Assembly (NCBI RefSeq): GCF_009664085.1
Contig: NZ_CP039268.1
Coordinates: forward strand, 1,349,501 to 1,413,500
Direction: 5' to 3'
DNA length: 64,000 nt
Origin: Thermochromatium tepidum ATCC 43061
Lineage (GTDB): Bacteria > Pseudomonadota > Gammaproteobacteria > Chromatiales > Chromatiaceae
In this document: piece by piece, positions 57,802-64,000 of the stretch
Layout: every line of letters starts with the position of its first letter
Numbering within the stretch: position 1 is the first letter of the stretch
Position numbers and translations under genes: made by a program
Notes under the pieces: model-generated
Database searches by the model: none
What the model was told of the DNA's origin: nothing
What the model saw: only the letters and a program-made list of their open reading frames with translations

Positions 57802-59820
57802 ATGTCCAATCCGTCCAGTCTCGCCTTCGAACTCGTCAGTCCCTTTGCCCCGGCCGGCGATCAGCCCGAAGCCATCCGCCGTCTGATCGAGGGCCTAAAC
57901 GACGGCGAGGCTGGTCTAACACTGCTCGGCGTGACCGGTTCGGGCAAGACCTTCACCATCGCCAATGTCATCGCCCAGGTGCAGCGCCCGGCGCTCATCC
58001 TCGCGCCCAACAAGACGCTCGCCGCCCAGCTCTATGGCGAGATGCGCGAGTTCTTCCCGCGCAACGCGGTGGAGTATTTCGTCTCCTATTACGACTACTA
58101 CCAGCCCGAGGCCTATGTCCCGGCGACCGACACCTATATCGAGAAGGACGCGTCGATCAACGAGCATATCGAGCAGATGCGCCTGTCGGCGACCAAGGCG
58201 CTGCTCGAGCGGCGCGACGTCATCATTGTCGCCACCGTTTCCTCTATCTATGGTCTGGGCGATCCCGAGGCCTATCTGAAGATGGTGTTGATCCTCAAGC
58301 GCGGCGAGCGCATCGACCAGCGCGCCATCCTGCGCCGACTCGCCGAGCTGCAATACACCCGCAACGAGATCGAACTGGCGCGCGGCACCTATCGCGTGCG
58401 CGGCGATGTGATCGACATCCACCCGGCCGAGTCCGACAATGAGGCGCTGCGGATCACCCTGTTCGATGACGAGATCGAGACTTTGTCGCTGTTCGATCCC
58501 CTGACCGGCGAGGCACGGCGTCAGGTCTCGCGCTACACCGTGTTTCCCAAGACACACTATGCCACGCCACGCGAGACCATCCTCAAGGCCGTCGATCTCA
58601 TCAAGTCGGAACTCAAGGAACGGCTTGAGTGGTTGCGCGCCAACGGCAAGCTGGTCGAGGCCCAGCGGCTCGAGCAACGCACCCTGTTCGATCTGGAGAT
58701 GATGCTGGAGGTCGGCTACTGCCAGGGGATCGAGAACTACAGCCGCTATCTCTCTGGGCGCCAGCCGGGCGAGCCGCCACCGACCCTCTATGACTATCTG
58801 CCGCCCGATGCGATCCTGATCATCGATGAGAGCCATGTCACCGTACCCCAGCTCGGCGGCATGTATCGGGGCGATCGCTCGCGCAAGGAGACCCTGGTCG
58901 AATATGGCTTTCGTCTGCCCTCGGCGCTCGACAACCGTCCGCTCCGCTTCGAGGAGTTCCGGGCACGTCAACCGCAGACCATCTATGTCTCGGCGACCCC
59001 GCGCGCCTTTGAGATCGAGCACTCGGGTGCGGTGATTGAACAGCTGGTGCGCCCGACTGGTCTGGTCGATCCTGAACTCGAGGTGCGCCCGGCGTCGACT
59101 CAGGTCGAGGATCTGCTGTCCGAGATCGGTCCGCGCCTGGCCGTCGGTGAACGGGTGCTGGTGACGACGCTCACCAAGCGCATGGCCGAAGATCTCACTC
59201 AGTATCTCGACGCGCACGGCGTCCGGGTCCGCTATCTGCACTCAGACATCGACACCGTCGAGCGGGTCGAGATCATCCGCGATCTACGACTCGGGGTCTT
59301 CGATGTGCTGGTCGGGATCAATCTGCTGCGCGAAGGTCTGGACATGCCCGAGGTGTCTTTGGTCGCGATCCTGGATGCCGACAAGGAGGGCTTTCTGCGT
59401 TCGACCGATTCGCTGATCCAGACCATCGGGCGGGCGGCGCGCAATGCCAACGGCAAGGCGATCCTCTATGCCGACCGCGTCACCGAGTCGATGCGACGCG
59501 CCATCGTGGAGAGCGAGCGCCGCCGCGCCAAGCAGATCGGGGCGAATAGGGCCCGGGGCATCACGCCCCAGACCATCCGCAAGGCGGTCGCCGATATCCT
59601 GGAGGCCCATACCCCTGGCGCGCCGCTGCCGGCGCGTGAATATGCCAAGGTCGCCGAGCAGATGGCCGAATATGGTCGCCTCACGCCCCAACAGTTGGCC
59701 AAGCGCATCAAGGCGCTGGAGAAACAGATGTACCAGCACGCCAAGGATCTGGAGTTCGAGCAGGCCGCCGCCATCCGCGACCAGATCCGCGCCTTGCAGA
59801 GACAGGGGTTGGCGGCATGA
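57802..59820 (+). CDS. uvrB: Excinuclease ABC subunit B
   Basis: A 672-residue damage-verifying helicase of nucleotide excision repair. Walker A GVTGSGKT is at residues 43-50. The beta-hairpin [12 protein letters not shown] follows near 96. Helicase motifs include [10 protein letters not shown] and [20 protein letters not shown]-terminal UVR domain ([20 protein letters not shown]) contacts UvrC. The glutaminyl cyclase gene overlaps the stop by 4 bases. Confidence 0.98.
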   Translation: MSNPSSLAFELVSPFAPAGDQPEAIRRLIEGLNDGEAGLTLLGVTGSGKTFTIANVIAQVQRPALILAPNKTLAAQLYGEMREFFPRNAVEYFVSYYDYYQPEAYVPATDTYIEKDASINEHIEQMRLSATKALLERRDVIIVATVSSIYGLGDPEAYLKMVLILKRGERIDQRAILRRLAELQYTRNEIELARGTYRVRGDVIDIHPAESDNEALRITLFDDEIETLSLFDPLTGEARRQVSRYTVFPKTHYATPRETILKAVDLIKSELKERLEWLRANGKLVEAQRLEQRTLFDLEMMLEVGYCQGIENYSRYLSGRQPGEPPPTLYDYLPPDAILIIDESHVTVPQLGGMYRGDRSRKETLVEYGFRLPSALDNRPLRFEEFRARQPQTIYVSATPRAFEIEHSGAVIEQLVRPTGLVDPELEVRPASTQVEDLLSEIGPRLAVGERVLVTTLTKRMAEDLTQYLDAHGVRVRYLHSDIDTVERVEIIRDLRLGVFDVLVGINLLREGLDMPEVSLVAILDADKEGFLRSTDSLIQTIGRAARNANGKAILYADRVTESMRRAIVESERRRAKQIGANRARGITPQTIRKAVADILEAHTPGAPLPAREYAKVAEQMAEYGRLTPQQLAKRIKALEKQMYQHAKDLEFEQAAAIRDQIRALQRQGLAA

Positions 59821-60575
59821 AGCCTAGACCCAGTCTGGCCGTAGCGATGATGCTGGGATGGGGTCTCTGTCTGGCAGAACCACCCGTCGTACTCGGTTAT
59901 CGGGTGGTGGCGAGCTATCCGCATGACCCGACGGCCTTCACTCAGGGCTTGGTCTTCAGCGATGGCTGGCTCTATGAGAGCACCGGCCAGTATGGTCGCT
60001 CGGCCCTACGGCGAATCGATCTCGACACCGGGCGCATAGAGCAGGAGTTCCGGCTCGCCGACGATCTCTTTGGCGAGGGGCTTAGTGTCTGGCAAGGGCG
60101 CCTGGTTCAGCTCACCTGGCGCGAGCGGTTGGGGATCGTCTATGACGCCCGGACCTTCGAGCGACTGGAGACCTTCAGCTACCAGGGTGAGGGCTGGGGT
60201 CTGACCCAAGATGGTCGCCACTGGATCATGAGCGACGGCACGGACGAGCTGCGCTTTCTCGATCCCGAGACCCGGCAGGTCATACGCCGGCTGAAGGTCA
60301 GGCTCGGTGCGCGTCCAGTGTATCGGCTCAACGAGCTCGAATACATCGAGGCCAGACTCTGGTCCAACGTCTGGGGCAGCGATCATCTGGTGCAGATCGC
60401 ACCCGAGACCGGACAGGTGACCGCCACACTCGACCTGAGCAGGCTCTATCCACCCGATGAGCGATCAAGCCCAGAAGCGGTCCTAAACGGCATCGCCTAT
60501 GACCCAAGCACCGGGCACCTGTTCGTCACTGGCAAATACTGGCCCCGACTCTACGAGATCCTCATCAAGGAATGA
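59817..60575 (+). CDS. Glutaminyl-peptide cyclotransferase (plant-type glutamine cyclase)
   Basis: A 252-residue exported beta-propeller enzyme that forms N-terminal pyroglutamate. A signal peptide occupies about residues 1-21. Family motifs are [29 protein letters not shown] (from about 34), [41 protein letters not shown] and [21 protein letters not shown], ending [22 protein letters not shown]. It overlaps uvrB by ATGA; the two are functionally unrelated. A strong terminator follows. Confidence 0.93.
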   Translation: MKPRPSLAVAMMLGWGLCLAEPPVVLGYRVVASYPHDPTAFTQGLVFSDGWLYESTGQYGRSALRRIDLDTGRIEQEFRLADDLFGEGLSVWQGRLVQLTWRERLGIVYDARTFERLETFSYQGEGWGLTQDGRHWIMSDGTDELRFLDPETRQVIRRLKVRLGARPVYRLNELEYIEARLWSNVWGSDHLVQIAPETGQVTATLDLSRLYPPDERSSPEAVLNGIAYDPSTGHLFVTGKYWPRLYEILIKE

Positions 60576-60619
60576 GCTCCTGAAATCGGGATAAGAGTGC
60601 GCCCGTGCCGGGCGTACAG

Positions 60620-60650
60620 AAAAAGGCCAGGCATTATGCCTGGCCTTTTT
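60620..60650. terminator. Bidirectional intrinsic terminator
   Basis: AAAAAGGCCAGGC-ATTAT-GCCTGGCCTTTTT is a near-perfect stem with A and T arms. It separates the convergent glutaminyl cyclase and sulfur globule-like genes. Confidence 0.92.
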
Positions 60651-60670
60651 CATCGAGCTTGGTGTCGGGC

Positions 60671-61030
60671 TTACTTGGACTCGGACTGAGCCGGAGCCGC
60701 CGGAGCAACGGGTGCACCGTAGGGAGCGGCATAAGGGAAGGCGTAAGGATAGCCGGCGCCATAGTAGGGATAGCCGCCCCAACCATAGGGATAGCCCCAC
60801 CAGGGACCATAGTAGTCATAGTAACGGTTCCAACCGCGACCGTAACCACGACCGCCGCCGCTCATGCTCAGGTTGAAGTCGCCGTAACCATCACCGAAGA
60901 AGTCATCCATCCAATCACCCCAGCTATTACCCCAGCCCGGTCCGCCCCAGCGCGGACCCCACCAGGCAGAGGCAGTAGCGGAAACGCCCAACAGGGCGGC
61001 GACGGCAGCAGCAGTAGCAAGCTTTTTCAT
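60671..61030 (-). CDS. Sulfur globule protein-like, Gly/Tyr/Trp-rich exported protein
   Basis: A 119-residue protein with a signal peptide ([22 protein letters not shown]). The rest is rich in Gly, Tyr, Trp and Pro, with repeats such as [40 protein letters not shown] and a PYGAP run. The central [14 protein letters not shown] resembles the SgpA/SgpB envelope proteins of purple sulfur bacteria, which coat periplasmic sulfur globules. GGAGA lies upstream of the ATG. A ~200-base AT-rich leader (61031-61140) precedes it. Another low-complexity exported protein is possible, but the fit is good. Confidence 0.8.
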   Translation of the reverse strand: MKKLATAAAVAALLGVSATASAWWGPRWGGPGWGNSWGDWMDDFFGDGYGDFNLSMSGGGRGYGRGWNRYYDYYGPWWGYPYGWGGYPYYGAGYPYAFPYAAPYGAPVAPAAPAQSESK

Positions 61031-61245
61031 CTGTTATCTCCGATCATTTTGTCGTTGGCAGCAAGCGTGGCCAGAACTGCATCGACCACGGGTAAAGTCT
61101 ATATTAGAAAATGATTAAATAAGAAATTTTATTTAACGATCGAATTGATAAAAATCATAGATGATGATGATCGAAATGTCTAGCCTGGTTCTGGCTGGTC
61201 TTGTTTGAAGACTGGCCAAGCCAGTCAAGACACGCCCGTCGCCGC
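61031..61245. promoter_or_regulatory. AT-rich upstream region of the sulfur globule-like gene
   Basis: The segment 61095-61170 is strikingly AT-rich for this genome (TATTAGAAAATGATTAAAT and neighbours). It probably carries the promoter and long leader of a highly expressed gene. TAATAT on the minus strand at about 61102-61107 is a -10 candidate, but no good -35 was found. Confidence 0.4.
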
Positions 61246-61962
61246 TCAGCAAGGCCACAGCCACCGCCGGACCTCTGTTAGATCGTCCCAGACCCTGGCC
61301 TTTTGCTCGGGTGAGCGCAGCAGATAGGCCGGGTGATAGGTCACGCGCACCGGGATGTGCGTCGGACCATGCTCGAACCAGCGACCACGCAGTCGACCGA
61401 CCGGGGTGTCGGTCTTGAGCAGATACTGGGCTGAGACCCGCCCTACGGAGAGGATGACCCTGGGTTCGATCAATGCCACCTGACGCTGCAAATAGGCTTG
61501 ACAGGCCAGCACCTCGTCCGGCCTGGGATCGCGATTGCCGGGCGGACGGCACTTGAGCACATTGGCGATATAGACCTGCTCGCGGCTGAAGCCGATCGCC
61601 GCCAGCATCCTGTTTAGTAGTTGCCCCGCCCGCCCAACGAAGGGTTCGCCCTGGCTGTCCTCATCTGCCCCTGGCGCCTCACCGATGACCATCAGATCCG
61701 CGTGCCGATCGCCGACACCAAAGACGGTCTTGGTGCGTGTCTCCCAGAGTCGGCAGGCATGACAGTCACGCACGGCGGCCTCGAGGGCGTCCCAGTCCAT
61801 ACGCTCGATCGGGTCCACCGTCTCGGTGTGCGCGATCAAAACCGGTTTGGCTTCGATCGCCTTAGGGCTGGCGAACGAGGGCGCACGACGTTCCCAGAGG
61901 CTCACGCCCATGGCCTCCAAATAGGCGCGGCGACGCCATTCCTCCAGTGGTCGCTTAGACAT
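61246..61962 (-). CDS. Family 4 (Fe-S) uracil-DNA glycosylase
   Basis: A 238-residue uracil-DNA glycosylase of the iron-sulfur type. The four cluster cysteines are C67, C70, C138 and C154. Active-site motifs are GEAPGADED (94-102) and TYHPAYLLR (208-216), and [16 protein letters not shown] is also typical. About 60 extra N-terminal residues ([19 protein letters not shown]) precede the domain. The ATG at 61962 overlaps the leuA stop by 8 bases. Confidence 0.93.
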   Translation of the reverse strand: MSKRPLEEWRRRAYLEAMGVSLWERRAPSFASPKAIEAKPVLIAHTETVDPIERMDWDALEAAVRDCHACRLWETRTKTVFGVGDRHADLMVIGEAPGADEDSQGEPFVGRAGQLLNRMLAAIGFSREQVYIANVLKCRPPGNRDPRPDEVLACQAYLQRQVALIEPRVILSVGRVSAQYLLKTDTPVGRLRGRWFEHGPTHIPVRVTYHPAYLLRSPEQKARVWDDLTEVRRWLWPC

Positions 61963-63505
61963 CGGACGCCTGCGGATGGGCGCGCTTCGCCGGATGGAGG
62001 ATCTTGTTGCAGGCGTTGATATAGGCCTTGGCCGAGGCGACCAGGATGTCGGTATCCGCGCCCTGGCCATTGACGATGCGACCGCCCTTTTCTAGCCGCA
62101 CCGTGACCTCGCCCTGGGCATCGGTCCCGCTGGTGATGGCGTTGACCGAGTAGAGCTTGAGCGTCGAACCGCTCTGGACGATCCCCTCGATCGCCTTGAA
62201 GGTCGCATCGACCGGGCCACTGCCGGCGGACGTACCCGAACGTTCCTCGCCATCGAGCGCGAGCACCAGGGATGCGCTCGGGGTCTCGCCCGTTTCGGAA
62301 CAGACGCGCATCGAGATCAGCTTGACGCGCTCGTTGGCCGTCTCTAGCGTGGCCTCGGTCACCAGGGCCTGGAGATCCTCGTCAAAGATCTCGTGCTTCT
62401 TGTCGGCCAGCTCCTTGAAGCGGGCGAAGGCGGCGTTCAGCTCTTCCTCGGAACTCAGCACCACGCCCAGCTCCTGCAGACGCGCGCGGAAGGCATTGCG
62501 GCCCGAGTGTTTGCCGAGCACCATACGGTTCTCGCTCCAACCCACGTCCTGGGCGCGCATGATTTCATAGGTTTCGCGATGCTTGAGGACACCATCCTGA
62601 TGGATGCCGGACTCATGTGCGAAGGCATTGGCGCCGACCACGGCCTTGTTTGGCTGGACCGCGAATCCGGTGATGCCAGAGACCAGGCGCGAGCAGTTCA
62701 TGATTTGGGTGGTGTCGAGCCGGGTGTCGCAGTCGAACAGATCCCGACGGGTACGGACTGCCATCACGATCTCTTCCAGCGCCGCGTTGCCGGCACGCTC
62801 ACCCAGCCCGTTGATGGTGCACTCGACCTGGCGCGCCCCGTTGCGCACGGCAGCGAGCGAATTGGCCGTCGCCAGCCCCAGATCGTTGTGACAGTGGACC
62901 GAGAAGATCGCCTTGTCGGCATTCGGGATCCGCGCACGCAGGGTGGCGATCAACGCGCCGAATTGATCCGGGATGTTGTAGCCAACGGTGTCGGGGATAT
63001 TGACCGTGCGCGCGCCGGCGTCGATCACCGCCTCCAGCACCCGGCACAGGAAGTCGATCTCGGAGCGTCCCGCATCCTCGGGCGAGAACTCGACGTCGTC
63101 GATCAGGTTGCGCGCGCGCTTGACGGCGTAGACGGCCCGTTCCAGTACCTGATCCGGGGTCATCCGCAGTTTCTTCTCCATGTGGATGGGCGAGGTGGCG
63201 ATGAAGGTATGGATGCGTCCGGCATTGGCGTGTCTGAGCGCCTCGCCAGCACGATCGATGTCGGCGTCGAGCGCCCGCGCCAGGCCGCAGACCCGGCTAT
63301 CCTTGATCGTCTCGGCTACGGCCTTGACCGCCTCGAAGTCGCCCGGACTGGCGATCGGGAAGCCAGCCTCGATGACATCGACCCTGAGCTTTTCGAGCGC
63401 CTTGGCGATGCGTACCTTCTCGTCGCGCGTCATCGAGGCGCCTGGGCTCTGTTCGCCGTCGCGCAGCGTGGTATCGAAGATGATTAGATGGTCTTTGGCG
63501 CTCAT
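61955..63505 (-). CDS. leuA: 2-isopropylmalate synthase
   Basis: A 516-residue enzyme that starts leucine synthesis. The HMGL-like domain begins [31 protein letters not shown] holds the metal histidines near residue 201, and [16 protein letters not shown] and [13 protein letters not shown] follow. A C-terminal LeuA_dimer regulatory domain binds leucine (about 390-500). The frame is open to 63844, but the ATG at 63505 is the conserved start. No leader peptide with leucine runs was found in the 340 bases upstream. Confidence 0.96.
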   Translation of the reverse strand: MSAKDHLIIFDTTLRDGEQSPGASMTRDEKVRIAKALEKLRVDVIEAGFPIASPGDFEAVKAVAETIKDSRVCGLARALDADIDRAGEALRHANAGRIHTFIATSPIHMEKKLRMTPDQVLERAVYAVKRARNLIDDVEFSPEDAGRSEIDFLCRVLEAVIDAGARTVNIPDTVGYNIPDQFGALIATLRARIPNADKAIFSVHCHNDLGLATANSLAAVRNGARQVECTINGLGERAGNAALEEIVMAVRTRRDLFDCDTRLDTTQIMNCSRLVSGITGFAVQPNKAVVGANAFAHESGIHQDGVLKHRETYEIMRAQDVGWSENRMVLGKHSGRNAFRARLQELGVVLSSEEELNAAFARFKELADKKHEIFDEDLQALVTEATLETANERVKLISMRVCSETGETPSASLVLALDGEERSGTSAGSGPVDATFKAIEGIVQSGSTLKLYSVNAITSGTDAQGEVTVRLEKGGRIVNGQGADTDILVASAKAYINACNKILHPAKRAHPQASDV

Positions 63506-63848
63506 GATGGGGTCTCTGTGATCCGTGATCAGCGTTGGTGTGAATCTGTGGGTTATTCTGGCGATCGGCAAGTGCCGGTGCTTGAGTTCGGCCCGGTTTG
63601 CTGCTAATCCTGCCGCATTCGCCGCCGGGGGCCAACTCCAATGACGCCCGATTGGCATGATCGCGCACGGCTCCGCTTCGACACGCCCATCGTCCTGATC
63701 GGATCGTATCGAGGAACCGCGGGTGGTCTCGGTGCGTTTCGCCGACAGCATAAGCGAAGGCCGGCGCGCCTGGGCGCAGGGACGGACGGTACCTGCGCAT
63801 GAACCGGTAAGATCCATCGCGGGCTTGATCAACCGCACTGCCAAACTG
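63506..63848. other. leuA upstream region
   Basis: This 343-base stretch lies between the leuA start and the IS200/IS605-like end. I find no gene or RNA I can support. An open frame continuous with leuA has no family similarity and is read as chance. Confidence 0.4.
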
Positions 63849-63884
63849 TTGACCTGGTGCGCGACACGCCTCGGCCTTCAGGCC
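63849..63884 (-). repeat. IS200/IS605-type right end
   Basis: On the minus strand, GGCC-TGAA-GGCC begins a hairpin and the sequence continues to GCACCAGGTCAA. It follows, and overlaps by 7 bases, the end of the tnpA reading frame. It matches 32 of 36 bases of 17841-17876. Confidence 0.7.
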
Positions 63885-64000
63885 GTTGAAGGATCGCACG
63901 GGCACCGTAGGCGTCCCTTGGACGATCGATGTGGTGTCTGCTGCTGTTCGATATACTGGCGCACGATGGAGATCGGCGCACCACCACAGGATGAGGCGAA
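63878..64000 (-). CDS. tnpA: IS200/IS605 transposase TnpA, C-terminal end (partial)
   Basis: The frame enters from beyond base 64000 and reads FASSCGGAPISIVRQYIEQQ before a basic tail ending PCDPSTA. The GGAP..VxxYIxxQ pattern is the end of Y1 HUH transposases of the IS200/IS605 type; the tyrosine at visible residue 16 should be the catalytic one. Forty codons are visible. The stop codon lies inside the right-end hairpin. Whether tnpB accompanies it cannot be seen. Confidence 0.8.
   Translation of the reverse strand, partial: FASSCGGAPISIVRQYIEQQQTPHRSSKGRLRCPCDPSTA

Noticed and set aside
57916-59241. 441-codon minus-strand open frame inside uvrB
   Set aside because: It is fully antisense to a highly conserved gene with no family signal of its own.

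Overview
The window reads as a GC-rich gammaproteobacterial chromosome, most likely a purple sulfur bacterium (Chromatiaceae). The main clues are a sulfur globule protein-like gene (60671-61030), a K+-independent membrane pyrophosphatase, an Rnf module, and conserved gammaproteobacterial gene orders: miaB-ybeZ-ybeY-ybeX, pncC-recA-recX-alaS-lysC-csrA-tRNA-Ser, uvrC-pgsA-tRNA-Gly, icd-cspD/clpS-clpA and rplU-rpmA-obgE-proB with divergent ispB. Species level cannot be fixed from the sequence alone.

Layout. 1-5187: 3' part of metY, phoU, then the opposed ybeX-ybeY-ybeZ-miaB cluster. 5469-13353: a long, tightly overlapping Mrp-type cation/proton antiporter operon ordered E-F-G-(MbhD-like)-B-C and then three large NuoL/M/N-like subunits. 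One of these looks like a fusion of two D-type subunits, one is shorter than its tandem paralogue, and mnhG carries a frameshift. 13532-20313: a UMF1-type transporter, rnfABC (rnfD, rnfG and rnfE do not follow), rdgC and a CNNM-type transporter; an IS200/IS605-like end lies exactly between rnfC and rdgC. 20415-27608: tRNA-Ser, csrA, lysC, alaS, recX, recA, pncC. 27969-32672: a cupin, a DUF302 protein, a cysteine-rich small protein, two-subunit pyruvate carboxylase and tRNA-Gly. 32733-43368: pgsA, uvrC, an HDOD protein, an alpha/beta hydrolase, an AmpG-like permease, icd, cspD, clpS, clpA. 43409-48072: an accessory stretch with a secreted di-heme protein, a PhoX/DUF839-type secreted protein, a broken aminotransferase 5' end and an SCO-like protein. 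48219-63505: proB, obgE, an omega-RNA-like structured element, rpmA, rplU, ispB, tRNA-Pro, apbE, hppA, tRNA-Asn, aspC, uvrB, a glutaminyl cyclase, the sulfur globule-like gene, a family 4 uracil-DNA glycosylase and leuA. 63878-64000: the C-terminal end of an IS200/IS605 TnpA.

Functional themes. Several genes concern ion-motive energy: the Mrp-type operon, Rnf, the pyrophosphatase, and ApbE, which flavinylates Rnf/Nqr-type subunits. Anaplerosis and nitrogen/amino-acid metabolism are represented by pyruvate carboxylase, icd, aspC, lysC, proB, leuA and metY. DNA maintenance genes are recA, recX, rdgC, uvrB, uvrC and a uracil-DNA glycosylase.

The least explained part is the pair at 43409-47046. 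Both proteins look exported and both carry EF-hand-like calcium loops; one has two CXXCH haem sites and the other is DUF839/PhoX-like. The second theme is IS200/IS605 debris in three places, one at the point where the rnf operon stops. Several lesions (mnhG frameshift, D-subunit fusion, shortened paralogue, truncated aminotransferase) could be real degeneration or assembly/sequencing error; the sequence cannot decide between them.
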